Positions 24,200 to 32,616 of a DNA stretch of 64,000 nucleotides are shown here, piece after piece (the first letter of the stretch is position 1; the number at the start of each line of letters is the position of its first letter). Location of the stretch: positions 1-64,000 of the forward strand of contig NZ_JHXY01000018.1 in NCBI RefSeq assembly GCF_000621585.1, given 5' to 3'. The notes beneath the pieces are model-generated. The model ran no database searches. It had not been told where the DNA came from and saw only the letters and a list, made by a program, of their open reading frames with translations. A program made the translations under genes and the position numbers. This DNA is from [Eubacterium] cellulosolvens LD2006. Lineage in GTDB: Bacteria > Bacillota > Clostridia > Lachnospirales > Lachnospiraceae.

Positions 24200-24676
24200 A
24201 TGAATCGTGAAGAGATGCTTGGAGCCATAAACAAGATAAGAGGATGGAAGATAGTTGTTGACTTTTCCGTCGGAGGACTGGAATGGATCGCTTTCTCGAA
24301 GCGATGTCCATCCATGCTGGTTGTCATTTCAAGTCAGAAATCTACGATGGTAGATGGAAAAACAGGGAAGATCCAGGCCTGCGAAGTGGAGTACGACGAA
24401 GAAGCCCTGATTGCTTATTGCGACGCACTTCCGGATGAGGAACTGAAACTTTCCGGACAGTATGGTGGAAAGCTGAGGGATAGAACCGCTCGGAGCGAGT
24501 ACGTGGATGTAGAGACGGATGAGAACTATGTAACAACGATAGATTTCGTCTCTGAAAAGCAGCGAATACAAATCTTCCAGAACTATGGATTCTACACCTG
24601 CGGCTTTGGCTATGATGACAACGGTTTTGTTCTTGCTTACGACGGTGGAATTATTCTCATACAACGGTCTAATTAA
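24200..24676 (+). CDS. Hypothetical protein
   Basis: The 158-residue soluble protein is mixed alpha/beta with a GLEWIAFSKRCPSMLVVIS strand pair near 26-44 and an aromatic end (FYTCGFGYDDNGFVLAYDGG, about 131-150). No motif allows assignment. It ends one base before the frame of the next gene, whose ATG lies 18 bases on, so the two are probably cotranscribed. An immunity-like role is conceivable given the DUF2185 neighbour, but it is not supported by sequence. Confidence 0.55.
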   Translation: MNREEMLGAINKIRGWKIVVDFSVGGLEWIAFSKRCPSMLVVISSQKSTMVDGKTGKIQACEVEYDEEALIAYCDALPDEELKLSGQYGGKLRDRTARSEYVDVETDENYVTTIDFVSEKQRIQIFQNYGFYTCGFGYDDNGFVLAYDGGIILIQRSN

Positions 24677-24694
24677 GTGAGGAGTTTGCGGCAT

Positions 24695-25006
24695 ATGTAC
24701 AAAATAGAAACCTATATTCCAAAAGAATCTTTACAGGTGCTTCGACAGGCATTACTGGAAGTCGATGCAGGGCATATCGGAAAGTATCGGGGATGCTTGT
24801 CGTATTATCCGGTTATGGGTGTTTGGTTCTCGGAAGAAGGATCGAATCCTGCGATTGGAACGCCGGGGGAGTGGAGCGAAGAACAGGAGCTGAAAATAGA
24901 AGTAAATGTAGAGGATCACAAGAGAGATAGGGCTGTGGAAGCAATACGAAGGGTTCATCCCTATGAGGAACCAGTGATCAACGTGATACAGCTTTTTGCT
25001 GAATAG
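24695..25006 (+). CDS. NIF3/CutA-like domain protein (YqfO insert type)
   Basis: The 103-residue protein matches the CutA-like domain found inside NIF3/YqfO proteins and as small stand-alone proteins. It starts YKIETYIPKESLQVLRQALL, has HIGKYRGCLSYYPVMGVW at about 29-46 and ends AIRRVHPYEEPVINVI. Proteins of this kind probably form trimers and may bind metal or small ligands; the role is unknown. GTGAGGAG supports the ATG at 24695. Confidence 0.82.
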   Translation: MYKIETYIPKESLQVLRQALLEVDAGHIGKYRGCLSYYPVMGVWFSEEGSNPAIGTPGEWSEEQELKIEVNVEDHKRDRAVEAIRRVHPYEEPVINVIQLFAE

Positions 25007-25025
25007 TGTGGAGTAAGCAAGAAAC

Positions 25026-25511
25026 ATGAATACAATCAGAAAAATAAAAAAGGAAGACAATGCCGCAGTTGCAGCCCTTGTTAGAAATAACCTAAAGAAA
25101 TTTCATCTGAATATCTCGGGAACGGTATATTATGACAAGGATCTGGATCATCTCAGTGAATTCTATAGTAGGGATGATCGAAGCTATTACGTGATGGAGA
25201 ATCCTGCTGGAGAAGTGATTGGCGGGATTGGATATGCAAGATTTGCATCGATGGAGGATACTGCGGAATTGCAAAAGCTGTATCTCGATGATGTCGCAAA
25301 AGGTCTCGGATATGGATATAAACTGATCGAATTTATTGAAACGAAAATGAAGGAAGCCGGATATAAAAGATCATATCTGGAAACTCATGAAAACTTAAAA
25401 GCTGCGATCCATATTTATGAGAAGGCAGGATATACGGAGATCAAGCGTCCGAAGGAAGTAGTACATAGCACTATGAATCGATTCTTTGTGAAAGAATTAT
25501 CAATACGGTAG
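25026..25511 (+). CDS. GNAT-family N-acetyltransferase
   Basis: The 161-residue protein is a complete GNAT domain: N-terminal IRKIKKEDNAAVAAL, VIGGIGYARF at about 65-74, acetyl-CoA loop LYLDDVAKGLGYGYKLIEF at about 87-105 and NLKAAIHIYEKAGYTE near 125-140. It acetylates an unknown amine. The loop has KGLGYG in place of the usual RGxGxG/A. It starts 17 bases after the previous gene's stop. Confidence 0.9.
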   Translation: MNTIRKIKKEDNAAVAALVRNNLKKFHLNISGTVYYDKDLDHLSEFYSRDDRSYYVMENPAGEVIGGIGYARFASMEDTAELQKLYLDDVAKGLGYGYKLIEFIETKMKEAGYKRSYLETHENLKAAIHIYEKAGYTEIKRPKEVVHSTMNRFFVKELSIR

Positions 25512-25575
25512 CTAGGAAGTGTACACATGTGTCTTCCGTTATGTGATATAGATTTGGGATAATTGGTGGAAGAAT

Positions 25576-26202
25576 ATGCAGGAAAAGAAGACCCTATATA
25601 TTTACGGAGATTCGAATACATACGGATATGATCCTTTGGCATCCATCTATGACGACGCTCGTCTGCCTGAGAAAAAACGTTGGCCGACGATCTTACGGGA
25701 GGAGCTGAAACCAAACATACAGCTTATAGAAGATGCACAAAACGGCAGGTGCCTTCCAAAGTACGACTGGGAACAAAAGCACTTGCTGGAGATGCTTGGG
25801 AAATACGAGAGGCTGGATTATTTTGCGGTGATGCTCGGGACAAACGACCTCTTAAATCAGGCTACGCCAAATCCTTCTGAAATTGCAAGGAATATGGAAT
25901 ATCTTCTGCACATGGTAAAAGAAGCGCATCAGGAATGTTTGTGTATCATCATCAGTCCTCCATGGCTGGGTTTTCCCTCCGGGCATCCGATGTATCTGTA
26001 CCAAAAAGCAAATGAAGAATTGGGGCGTCGGTATCATGAGGTCGCCAAAACGTATGGGGCAGGCTTTATCGACGCGGGGAAGTGGGATCTTGATCTGATC
26101 TATGATGGGATTCATTTATCTGAGGATGGAAACCGACAGTTTGCAACCCTCATGAGGAATGCGTTAGAGAAACAGAAGATTCTACCATCTGAGATGGTAT
26201 AG
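25576..26202 (+). CDS. SGNH/GDSL-family hydrolase
   Basis: The 208-residue cytoplasmic protein has the SGNH blocks: GDSNTYGYD (Ser12, block I), VMLGTNDLL (block III Asn, about 87-95) and YDGIHLSEDGNRQ (block V Asp and His, about 178-190). It should be a small esterase or arylesterase, related to TesA-like and acetylxylan-esterase-like enzymes. No signal peptide is visible, so it acts on an intracellular or imported ester. A strong terminator follows. Confidence 0.9.
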   Translation: MQEKKTLYIYGDSNTYGYDPLASIYDDARLPEKKRWPTILREELKPNIQLIEDAQNGRCLPKYDWEQKHLLEMLGKYERLDYFAVMLGTNDLLNQATPNPSEIARNMEYLLHMVKEAHQECLCIIISPPWLGFPSGHPMYLYQKANEELGRRYHEVAKTYGAGFIDAGKWDLDLIYDGIHLSEDGNRQFATLMRNALEKQKILPSEMV

Positions 26203-26218
26203 ATGATTTTCTGAAGTA

Positions 26219-26248
26219 AGAGCGTGGGGCAAATCTCCACGCTCTTTT
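26219..26248 (+). terminator. Terminator between convergent genes
   Basis: AGAGCGTGG pairs with CCACGCTCT, followed by TTTT. It lies between the SGNH hydrolase (plus) and the RNase III-like gene (minus). Confidence 0.82.
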
Positions 26249-26274
26249 ACACTACAAAGACTGAAAGAACGCTC

Positions 26275-27372
26275 TCACGCGTCTTCGTAGTGTTTCAACG
26301 CATACGTCAGCATCTTATATGCAGCCTTTTTTTTGGCCTGTTTCTTTGAGGAGGACTTAGCATCAAACGTAAGATCCAACTCATCTATTCGGCATTTCAC
26401 ACGCCAAATCGGATTTCCGTTTTTATCATGTGATTCGTTATAAGAATATTTCGGAAGTGCGAAATAGCCGCGTCTGGCCAGGATTTCAAGCTGGTTGATA
26501 GCCATGGCTGGAGATGGTTCTTCTATTTCATCTCGTATAGAGAGTAGCTCATCGTGTTCAGCCAGATATTTGTAAGCTGCTTCACAGACGTTTTGACGTG
26601 CATCGGTTTTGGAGGAACCATAAGCTTTAAATCTCGGAAGATCGTTGCGGATTGACATCTCGCAGGTATAACACAGATCAGAGAAAGACGATCTATGTTC
26701 TGGAAAGACGACTATGACCTCTGGATCGTGTGGGGAGAATGATATTCCGTATGGTTCCCGCCTGTATCGAAAATAAGGAATGGCACCAATGGCATCATCC
26801 CATTCATAGATTAACTGCACATAGTCAGCTTCTTCTCCATCATTTACGATGGAGTCCGGAAGAAGCATAATCTCAACAACACTTTGAATCTTCTCGTAGT
26901 CGAAAGATGAATCCAACGCAACGGCTCCAAGAATCGCCTCAAACAAATCTTCTTTGACAGAAGCCTGTTTTGCCATGTTTTGCCCGATATCTCCTTTGCC
27001 CATGATCAGAAACTTGGCAAAACCTAGTTCATCAATCCTTCTCGCCAGGGTTTTCTTTTCCGTCAACTTCTGCTTCAGACGGGACAGTTCACCTTCTGTC
27101 TTTTCGCAATGAAAATCCATCGGTTTCTGTGGCGTATTCGGCCAAATCGGACGCTTGAAAGAGGGAGCGTTTCCGTACTTTTCCGTAAGATAGCGCATCA
27201 CAGCTGTACTCAAAACGGTATCTCCGATAAATTCCAGAACTTCATTGTTTTCTCCACCATTTTCCTCCGTATACGATTTTCTTACGAAGGCCTGCCGTAA
27301 CAAAAGTGGATTTTGAAACTCATAGCCGATCTGTTTCTGTACGACGGTTTTCATCCATTCATTTTGACTCAT
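26275..27372 (-). CDS. RNase III-domain protein with two dsRNA-binding regions
   Basis: The 365-residue protein has an RNase III catalytic domain (about 10-175) with all four acids: Glu47 and Asp51 in NNEVLEFIGDTVLS, Asp141 and Glu144 in DLFEAILGAVALD. A 30-residue insertion (about 66-100) separates them. Two dsRBD-like regions follow: about 205-275 (KTDARQNVCEAAYKYL) and 290-360 (SSKKQAKKKAAYKMLTYAL). Ordinary bacterial RNase III has about 230 residues and one dsRBD. It should cut double-stranded RNA. The start follows AGGAGT and fits the fold; a longer frame to 27438 does not. Confidence 0.82.
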   Translation of the reverse strand: MSQNEWMKTVVQKQIGYEFQNPLLLRQAFVRKSYTEENGGENNEVLEFIGDTVLSTAVMRYLTEKYGNAPSFKRPIWPNTPQKPMDFHCEKTEGELSRLKQKLTEKKTLARRIDELGFAKFLIMGKGDIGQNMAKQASVKEDLFEAILGAVALDSSFDYEKIQSVVEIMLLPDSIVNDGEEADYVQLIYEWDDAIGAIPYFRYRREPYGISFSPHDPEVIVVFPEHRSSFSDLCYTCEMSIRNDLPRFKAYGSSKTDARQNVCEAAYKYLAEHDELLSIRDEIEEPSPAMAINQLEILARRGYFALPKYSYNESHDKNGNPIWRVKCRIDELDLTFDAKSSSKKQAKKKAAYKMLTYALKHYEDA

Positions 27373-27649
27373 AATAAAAAACTCCTTTCCGCATATGCGC
27401 GCGAAAGGGGCATAATTGCTCAACACAAAGAAGACCACCTTGTAAGGGTAGCCTTTGTCTTGAACAGGAATCTTAAGTTTTACTCTCTGTTTTCATGTAT
27501 TTATCAGTGCATACTTGCATACGTAAAGATAAATCTCGTACAAACAGAACACAAAACTTAAGAAGCGTCACGCCCCATATTTGTAAGAACAAAGAAATTA
27601 TAACACAGAAACCCAATGTTGAAAAACCAATGCTTTTTGGAAGCATAAG

Positions 27650-27686
27650 CCTGAATTATTCACCTAACTTCGGTGAATAATTCAGG
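27650..27686. repeat. Perfect palindrome at the end of the Rpn pseudogene
   Basis: CCTGAATTATTCACC and GGTGAATAATTCAGG pair over 15 bases around TAACTTC. It overlaps the stop codon of the minus-strand frame ending at 27656, so the gene's last residues are encoded by the hairpin. It could act as a terminator or be a dispersed palindromic element. Confidence 0.75.
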
Positions 27687-28259
27687 TTAATGAATTCTTC
27701 GATTCGCTTTTGGGCAGATGCGGAATCAAGGCCATATTTTTCTACCAAATCCTGTACGATTTGTTCTTTGGTCGCGTTATATTTTAATGCAGTCTCGATC
27801 GTGGTATCAATGGCTACATCTTCAGCATATTCCTTGGCATATTCTTCCATAATTTTGCACATGCTCTCTCTGCCTCCTTCTGTTTCTTTGATCTCTTTCA
27901 CTGCTTTTGTGAAGCAGGGAATAATTCGTTCCGGTATCTGAATCTTTTACAGTTATCATGGACGCATTGTATCGGACGCGTTTGAGGTGATTGTCTTTGT
28001 CAGAACGTTGAACTTCCACGTTACACCTGATTCCATTGCTTAAAATACATAGGGCATCCAACCGGACGGAATGTCCGTACAGGTTGCGTTCGTCGGACTG
28101 GACAATGACGTCTTCAACAATGAGATTCTCATCATCCAAAATCAGACGAAGCATCTCCTGATCGAAAGGAATATCTCTTGCCAGAACTTCAAAGAATACG
28201 TCGTCGATGGGACGATATTGATTGATTTTCGCAATCTTCTGTTCTCTGCTTAAATGCAT
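27656..28259 (-). pseudogene. Broken Rpn-type PD-(D/E)XK nuclease/transposase
   Basis: The 5' part (about residues 1-110) begins MHLSREQKIAKINQYRPIDD and has the nuclease core LDALC ... CNVEVQ (D and ExQ), as in Rpn recombination-promoting nucleases common in Firmicutes. After MITVKDSDTGT the frame shifts. The tail (AVKEIKETEGGRESMCKIM to LNYSPKLGE, 27656-27940) lies in another frame, and about 100 central residues are missing. An internal deletion has destroyed the gene. A promoter lies upstream at 28275-28302. Confidence 0.82.
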
Positions 28260-28274
28260 TGCGCTTCCCTTCTC

Positions 28275-28302
28275 TATATAGTTATAGTATCATAATTGTC
28301 AA
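28275..28302 (-). promoter_or_regulatory. Promoter of the Rpn pseudogene
   Basis: On the minus strand, TTGACA (28297-28302) and TATATA (28275-28280) are 16 bases apart, ending about 15 bases before the ATG. It looks intact although the gene is broken. Confidence 0.6.
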
Positions 28303-28393
28303 CTGTTTGAAAGTTACTGTGTCAAGTGAAAATATATTAATGCAATACAATTATAACATGGAAATATATTACTGTAAATAGTTTGACGAAAAT

Positions 28394-28609
28394 AATATAC
28401 ATATAATAGAAAATGGGCAAAGCGGAATAACATTTATCGATGTAACGCATGGTCTTCTGCAGGTCAGCAGATATCCGATGCGGACACATATTGAGAATTG
28501 TAAATACCGCAATCAACGATACAGGATGACCGGCATTTACGGCCTAAAGAAGATACGGAGGAAAAATGAGAATAGAACATATCGCAATGTACGTAAATGA
28601 TCTGGAAAA
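28394..28609 (+). repeat. 216-bp direct repeat, copy 1
   Basis: It runs from AATATACATATAATA through the leader and first 15 codons of the VOC gene. Copy 2 at 29241-29456 differs at only a few positions. The leader between 28394 and 28566 carries no obvious gene; ACGGAGG provides the ribosome site. Confidence 0.88.
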
Positions 28610-28949
28610 AGCGAGAGCCTTCTTCACAGAGTATCTGGGAGGCAAATCCAACGATGGATACCATAATAAAACCACGGATTTTCGTTCTTACTTTATAAGT
28701 TTTGATGACGGAGCGCGCCTGGAAATCATGACGAAGCCGGAGTTGGAGGATCCGGTGAAACCGTTGAACAGAACAGGCTATGTCCATATTGCATTTTCTG
28801 TCGGAAGCACGGTGAAGGTGGACGAGCTGACCTCAAGATTGAAAGCAGACGGGTATGAGGTGGTCAGCGGACCGCGCACAACCGGAGACGGATACTATGA
28901 ATCCTGCATCGTGGCAATCGAGGGGAATCAGATAGAAATAACAGTGTGA
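28566..28949 (+). CDS. VOC-family (glyoxalase/dioxygenase-like) protein
   Basis: The 127-residue protein has the paired beta-alpha-beta-beta-beta units of the VOC fold: [20 protein letters not shown] (about 3-22) and [19 protein letters not shown] (about 69-87). Metal-ligand candidates are His5, Glu54 (RLEIM), His74 and the last Glu in IEITV. It may be a lyase, dioxygenase or resistance protein; the substrate is unknown. GGAGGAAAA precedes the ATG. Its 5' end and leader were copied to 29241-29456. Confidence 0.88.
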   Translation: MRIEHIAMYVNDLEKARAFFTEYLGGKSNDGYHNKTTDFRSYFISFDDGARLEIMTKPELEDPVKPLNRTGYVHIAFSVGSTVKVDELTSRLKADGYEVVSGPRTTGDGYYESCIVAIEGNQIEITV

Positions 28950-29240
28950 AAGGGCAAACTTTGTACAGAAGTTGAAAAGGGTACTGATGGCGTACTGTGC
29001 CTAATAAAAATGATCCGATTGTGTACCGGCTCTTCTGAATGCGGTATTTGTTTGATATCGCAAAATGCGACATCAAACCGCCTGTGGATAGGATATATCA
29101 AGAAAATTTTTAATTTTTTATCATTGAAAGACAAAAGCGCAAAAACATATCTGGACAATATTATTATAGCATGCGATATATTTTGCTACCATAAAAACAT
29201 ACAAATAATAACAAACGGATAAAAGTGGATATGAAGACCT

Positions 29241-29456
29241 AATATACATATAATAACAAATGGGCAAAGCGGAATAACATTTATCGATGTAACGCATGGT
29301 CTTCTGCAGGTCAGCAGATATCCGATGCGGACACATATTGAGAATTGTAAATACCGCAATCAACGATACAGGATGACCGGCATTTAAGGCCTAAAGAAGA
29401 TACGGAGGAAAAATGAGAATAGAGCATATCGCAATGTACGTAAATGATCCGAAAAA
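29241..29456 (+). repeat. 216-bp direct repeat, copy 2
   Basis: Copy of 28394-28609, including the ribosome site and start of the VOC gene ([13 protein letters not shown]), after which the frame leads nowhere. It now sits just before the methyltransferase gene and may supply its leader. Confidence 0.88.
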
Positions 29457-29473
29457 AAGGATGGTATTGTCAT

Positions 29474-30415
29474 ATGGAAATAACAGATATCAGAATAGAT
29501 GCCGGTAAAGCCTTCGATTGGGGAAGAACCTCCGAGGCATATGCAAAGTATAGGGATATATACCCGGAAGAATTCTACCGGAAGATCCTGGACAGAGGAC
29601 TTTGCAAAGAAGGGCAGAAGGTGCTTGATCTCGGAACAGGAACAGGGGTGATTCCGAGGAATATGTACCAATATGGAGCACACTGGACGGGAACGGATAT
29701 TTCGCTGGAACAGATCGGACAGGCTAAGCGTATCTCCGAAAAGGTAGGAATGAACATCGATTTCCGGGCGGTAGCTACGGAGAAAATTGATTTTCCCAAA
29801 GAGAGCTTTGATGTGGTCACTGCCTGTCAGTGTTTCTGGTATTTTGATCACGAGCGGGTGATGCCTAAACTGGCCGAAATTCTCAAACAGGATGGAAGGC
29901 TGTTGGTTCTGTACATGGCATGGCTTCCATTCGAGGATGAGATCGCGGGAAAAAGCGAGGAGCTTGTACTGAAATACAGTCCCAACTGGTCGGGTGCGGG
30001 AGAAACCAGACATCCGATCTGGATCCCTGATGTGGCCTATGAGTACTTTGAAATGGAAGACCATGAAGAATATGATGTGATGGTGCCTTTCACGAAGGAA
30101 TCCTGGCATGGCAGGATGAAAGCCTGCCGGGGCGTAGGTGCATCCTTATCCGGGGAAGAATTGAAACGGTGGGATCAGGAACACCGCAATCTGTTAGACG
30201 AGATAGCTCCGGAACAGTTTGAGGTGCGGCACTATGCGGCGTTGGCGGTATTGAGGAAAAAAGATCGTATTGGAAGCTCAGATGCTGGGACTCAATACCT
30301 GCTGGGTTGCCGGAACCTATGGCAAAGGAAAGTGCAAAGCTGTCCTCGAAGATGGAGAAAAAATCCTCTGCGTGATTGCCATCGGCTACGGACGTTCATC
30401 CGGAACAGCCCATAA
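29474..30415 (+). CDS. Class I SAM-dependent methyltransferase with an aberrant C-terminus
   Basis: Residues 1-263 form a complete class I methyltransferase: FDWGRTSEAYAKYRDIYPEEF (in part), SAM motif I VLDLGTGTGVIPR (about 50-62), TGTDIS (about 73-78) and TACQCFWYFDHE (about 116-127). The natural end should be near VLRKKD (30261). From there the frame reads a nitroreductase fragment out of frame for about 50 unrelated residues (to NSP). So a deletion fused two genes. The methyltransferase domain may still fold. GGATGGTA is a weak ribosome site. A partial copy lies at 32617-33004. Confidence 0.8.
   Translation: MEITDIRIDAGKAFDWGRTSEAYAKYRDIYPEEFYRKILDRGLCKEGQKVLDLGTGTGVIPRNMYQYGAHWTGTDISLEQIGQAKRISEKVGMNIDFRAVATEKIDFPKESFDVVTACQCFWYFDHERVMPKLAEILKQDGRLLVLYMAWLPFEDEIAGKSEELVLKYSPNWSGAGETRHPIWIPDVAYEYFEMEDHEEYDVMVPFTKESWHGRMKACRGVGASLSGEELKRWDQEHRNLLDEIAPEQFEVRHYAALAVLRKKDRIGSSDAGTQYLLGCRNLWQRKVQSCPRRWRKNPLRDCHRLRTFIRNSP
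29599..29967 (+). repeat. 369-bp direct repeat, copy 1 (inside methyltransferase)
   Basis: From ACTTTGCAAAG to GAGCTTGT. It matches 32617-32985 with about nine differences counted by eye. The repeats lie about 3.0 kb apart in the same direction. Confidence 0.9.
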
Positions 30416-30656
30416 ATCAAAAGAACTCTCAAAGTTGTGTGATATTCCGGAAAAAGAAATGCCGTCATGGTTCAGAGTCGGCGTAGAAGCTGCGTTACAG
30501 GCGCCCACGGCGGTGAATCAGCAGAGATTTCTGATCAGCCTCGACGGAGATGAAGCTACGATCAAAGCAGGTTTTGGACCGCTTACGAAACTGGATCTTG
30601 GTATCGTACGATATAATTTTGAAGCGGCCTCCGGACACAAGTGCAGAGCCATTTGA
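30264..30656 (+). pseudogene. C-terminal fragment of a nitroreductase-family protein
   Basis: The frame reads LEAQMLGLNTCWVAGTYGKG and continues through CVIAIGYGR and QAPTAVNQQRF to the family's end near GHKCRAI. It matches the C-terminal half of the TM1586-like nitroreductase group that binds FMN. The N-terminal half is gone, replaced by the methyltransferase gene in another frame. No ribosome site is present for the internal ATG at 30270. Confidence 0.78.
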
Positions 30657-30687
30657 TACAAGTTCGGAAACTATAAAAGTAATAAAG

Positions 30688-30727
30688 CAGAGCGACATTG
30701 CATTCGTGTGATGGACGCTCTGTTTTT
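30688..30727 (+). terminator. Terminator after the nitroreductase fragment
   Basis: CAGAGCG (30688-30694) pairs with CGCTCTG (30716-30722), followed by TTTTT. Confidence 0.78.
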
Positions 30728-30949
30728 GCGTTTTTAGGCGGGACTCAGCTGCGGTTGTGATGATTTCAACTGCCTGCTGGCAATTATAGATTTCTATAAT
30801 TCAGGCTTAGTTATAAAATTTATATATGAGACCAATTTCTTAAAAGCGATGAAGAGCAGAAGAAGGAACGTGTCAGGAAACACAATATCACTCGATAATT
30901 CTGCAAGAACATAATCTTTATAAACTCGAAGATTTTCTTAACGTTTAGA

Positions 30950-30978
30950 TTGTTATTCCTTCAAGTTCGTAATATAAT
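30950..30978 (+). promoter_or_regulatory. Promoter of the XRE-ATPase unit
   Basis: TTGTTA (30950-30955), 17 bases, TATAAT (30973-30978), 62 bases before the XRE start codon. Confidence 0.7.
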
Positions 30979-31040
30979 TGCTATATGTGACGTTAATTGC
31001 CGCGATGGAAGTCTTACATCGCAAACAGTGAGGATTATAT

Positions 31041-31256
31041 ATGGCTATATCTTATAACGGATTATGGAAGTTGTTAATCGACAACAACATGAACAAAACG
31101 GATTTGATGAATGAAGTCAAACTAAGTAGTGGCACAATCGCCAAAATGAGTAAAGGCGAACCGGTTTCAATGCTGGTTTTAGAGAAAATTTGCGACAAGC
31201 TCGATTGTGATTTCGGTGATTTGGTTCATTACGAAAAAAAGGAAAAAAAGGATTAG
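31041..31256 (+). CDS. XRE-family regulator (YozG/Cro-like)
   Basis: The 71-residue protein is the minimal Cro/CI HTH found before many defence operons in Clostridia. It starts MAISYNGLWKLLIDNNMNKT, has recognition helix LSSGTIAKMSKGEPV at about 28-42, then ICDKLDCDFGDLVHY. It would repress its own promoter at 30950-30978. Spacing to the next frame is three bases. The original operon behind it has decayed into a fragment and a truncated ATPase. Confidence 0.88.
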   Translation: MAISYNGLWKLLIDNNMNKTDLMNEVKLSSGTIAKMSKGEPVSMLVLEKICDKLDCDFGDLVHYEKKEKKD

Positions 31257-31259
31257 AGC

Positions 31260-31451
31260 TTGGGAGATTATAAAGGTAACGGTGGACTGACAAGAGAGCA
31301 GTTTCTTTATCATGAGACAAAAACAGTTTATGATAGTAAAGAACTTTACTATCTGATTATAGAAAAGGAAGATAGTACAGATCTTCCGGAAAGAATAGAA
31401 TTCCAAATTGATATTGCTTTTGCTGCAGATGATTTTGGGTTCTTTAGTTAA
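31260..31451 (+). pseudogene. Remnant of a second operon gene (BrxA/DUF1819-like start)
   Basis: A 63-codon frame from a TTG begins GDYKGNGGLTREQFLYHETKTV, which resembles the N-terminus of DUF1819 (BrxA) proteins. It then changes abruptly to an unrelated tail (YYLIIEKEDSTDLPERIEF) and stops. It appears to be two gene ends joined by an internal deletion. The BrxA link is tentative. Confidence 0.4.
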
Positions 31452-31467
31452 AAGAAGAGGGAAGAAT

Positions 31468-32565
31468 ATGCATTTAAAATCGATAAAGCTTCATAATTTC
31501 AGATGCTACGAAAATCTTTCTGTTGATTTCAATTCTGAATTTACAATTCTTGTTGGTGATAATGGCGCTGGTAAATCGGCACTGCTCGATGCTGTTTCGA
31601 TTGCTTTAGGGAGTTATATAGCGGGGCTCGATGGTGTTGCGTCGAACAGTATCAGTCAGGATGATGTTCATTTGAAAACATATGAACTTGGAAGCAGATA
31701 TGATTCACAGAAACAGTTTCCAACTGAAATAGAGGCAGAATGTAATGTGGATGGTGAATCGTTCACCTGGAAACGTGGATTATATAAGGAAAAGGGACGT
31801 ACACATATTTCTGATGCTAGATCAATAATGAACTATGCTGCTGATTTACAAAAAGGTATCAGAAAAGGTGATACATCTATAATCCTTCCTATAATCGCAT
31901 ATTATGGTACAGGACGTTTATATATGCAGAAGAAGGACAGGACGGTAGACGGCAATAAAACTAATTTTAGCAGGACTACCGGATATGATACCTGTCTGGA
32001 ATCTGCATCAAATGCTCGAATGATGATGAAGTGGTTTGAACAGATGACTACCATTCAGCTGCAGGAAGGTCAGCCTATACCTGAACTTGAGGCAGTTAAG
32101 AAAGCCATGGCTGCATGTTATGCCGGGGCCGGCAATTCTTCGGACCATATTCATTTTAATTATATGGTTAAGTCTAAGGAAATTGAAATCAGTTATCTTG
32201 ATCATGGAATTCCGCAGAAGATGCCGATGAAGATGTTGAGTGACGGTGTAAGAAGTACGATTAGTATGGTTGCTGATATAGCATATCGTATGGCTGTGCT
32301 TAACCCGCAGCTTTTTGACAGTGTTCTTGAAAACACTCCCGGGGTTGTATTGATAGATGAGTTGGATATGCATTTGCATCCGTCATGGCAGGCACGGATT
32401 ATGGATGATTTACGTCATATCTTTCCTAAAGTACAGTTTATTGTCACTACGCATTCGCCGAGCGTGCTTACAAATGTTAAGAAAGAACACATTTTGCTGC
32501 TTAAAAATCATGAAGTATTCAATCCTATTAACACAACTTACGGACGAAAAATAGAGTCTATATGA
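31468..32565 (+). pseudogene. 3'-truncated AAA ATPase (AAA_21, PtuA-like)
   Basis: The 365-residue product has an ABC/SMC-type ATPase head: FRCYENLSVDF, Walker A VGDNGAGKSALL (about 29-40), signature-like LSDGVRS at about 252-258, Walker B VVLIDELDMHLHPSWQ (about 295-310) and TTHSPSVL. This is the layout of PtuA/AAA_21 ATPases of Septu-type and related anti-phage systems. Full proteins continue about 100 residues beyond NTTYGR; here they are cut by the 51-bp repeat at 32566. No HNH partner follows. GAGGGA precedes the ATG. Confidence 0.7.
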
Positions 32566-32616
32566 GATTTGTTCTTTGAAAACTCAATAATACAGGCAAT
32601 GAAATAGTTAACCGAT
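32566..32616 (+). repeat. 51-bp repeat, copy B
   Basis: Inverted partner of 10387-10437 (48 of 51 positions). It overlaps the ATPase's end and abuts the second methyltransferase fragment exactly at 32617, so both its edges are rearrangement junctions. Confidence 0.82.

Larger units (their letters stand above)
30657..31040. other. Intergenic region with terminator and promoter
   Basis: It contains the terminator at 30688-30727 and, near its right end, the promoter at 30950-30978. Nothing coding was recognised between them. Confidence 0.5.

Noticed and set aside
23147-24676. Bacteriocin locus with CPBP immunity protease
   Set aside because: No small leader-type peptide or exporter gene was found around it.
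14634-26202. Chromosomal integron
   Set aside because: Same-strand cassettes look similar, but no integrase and no repeated attC-like palindromes between genes were found.
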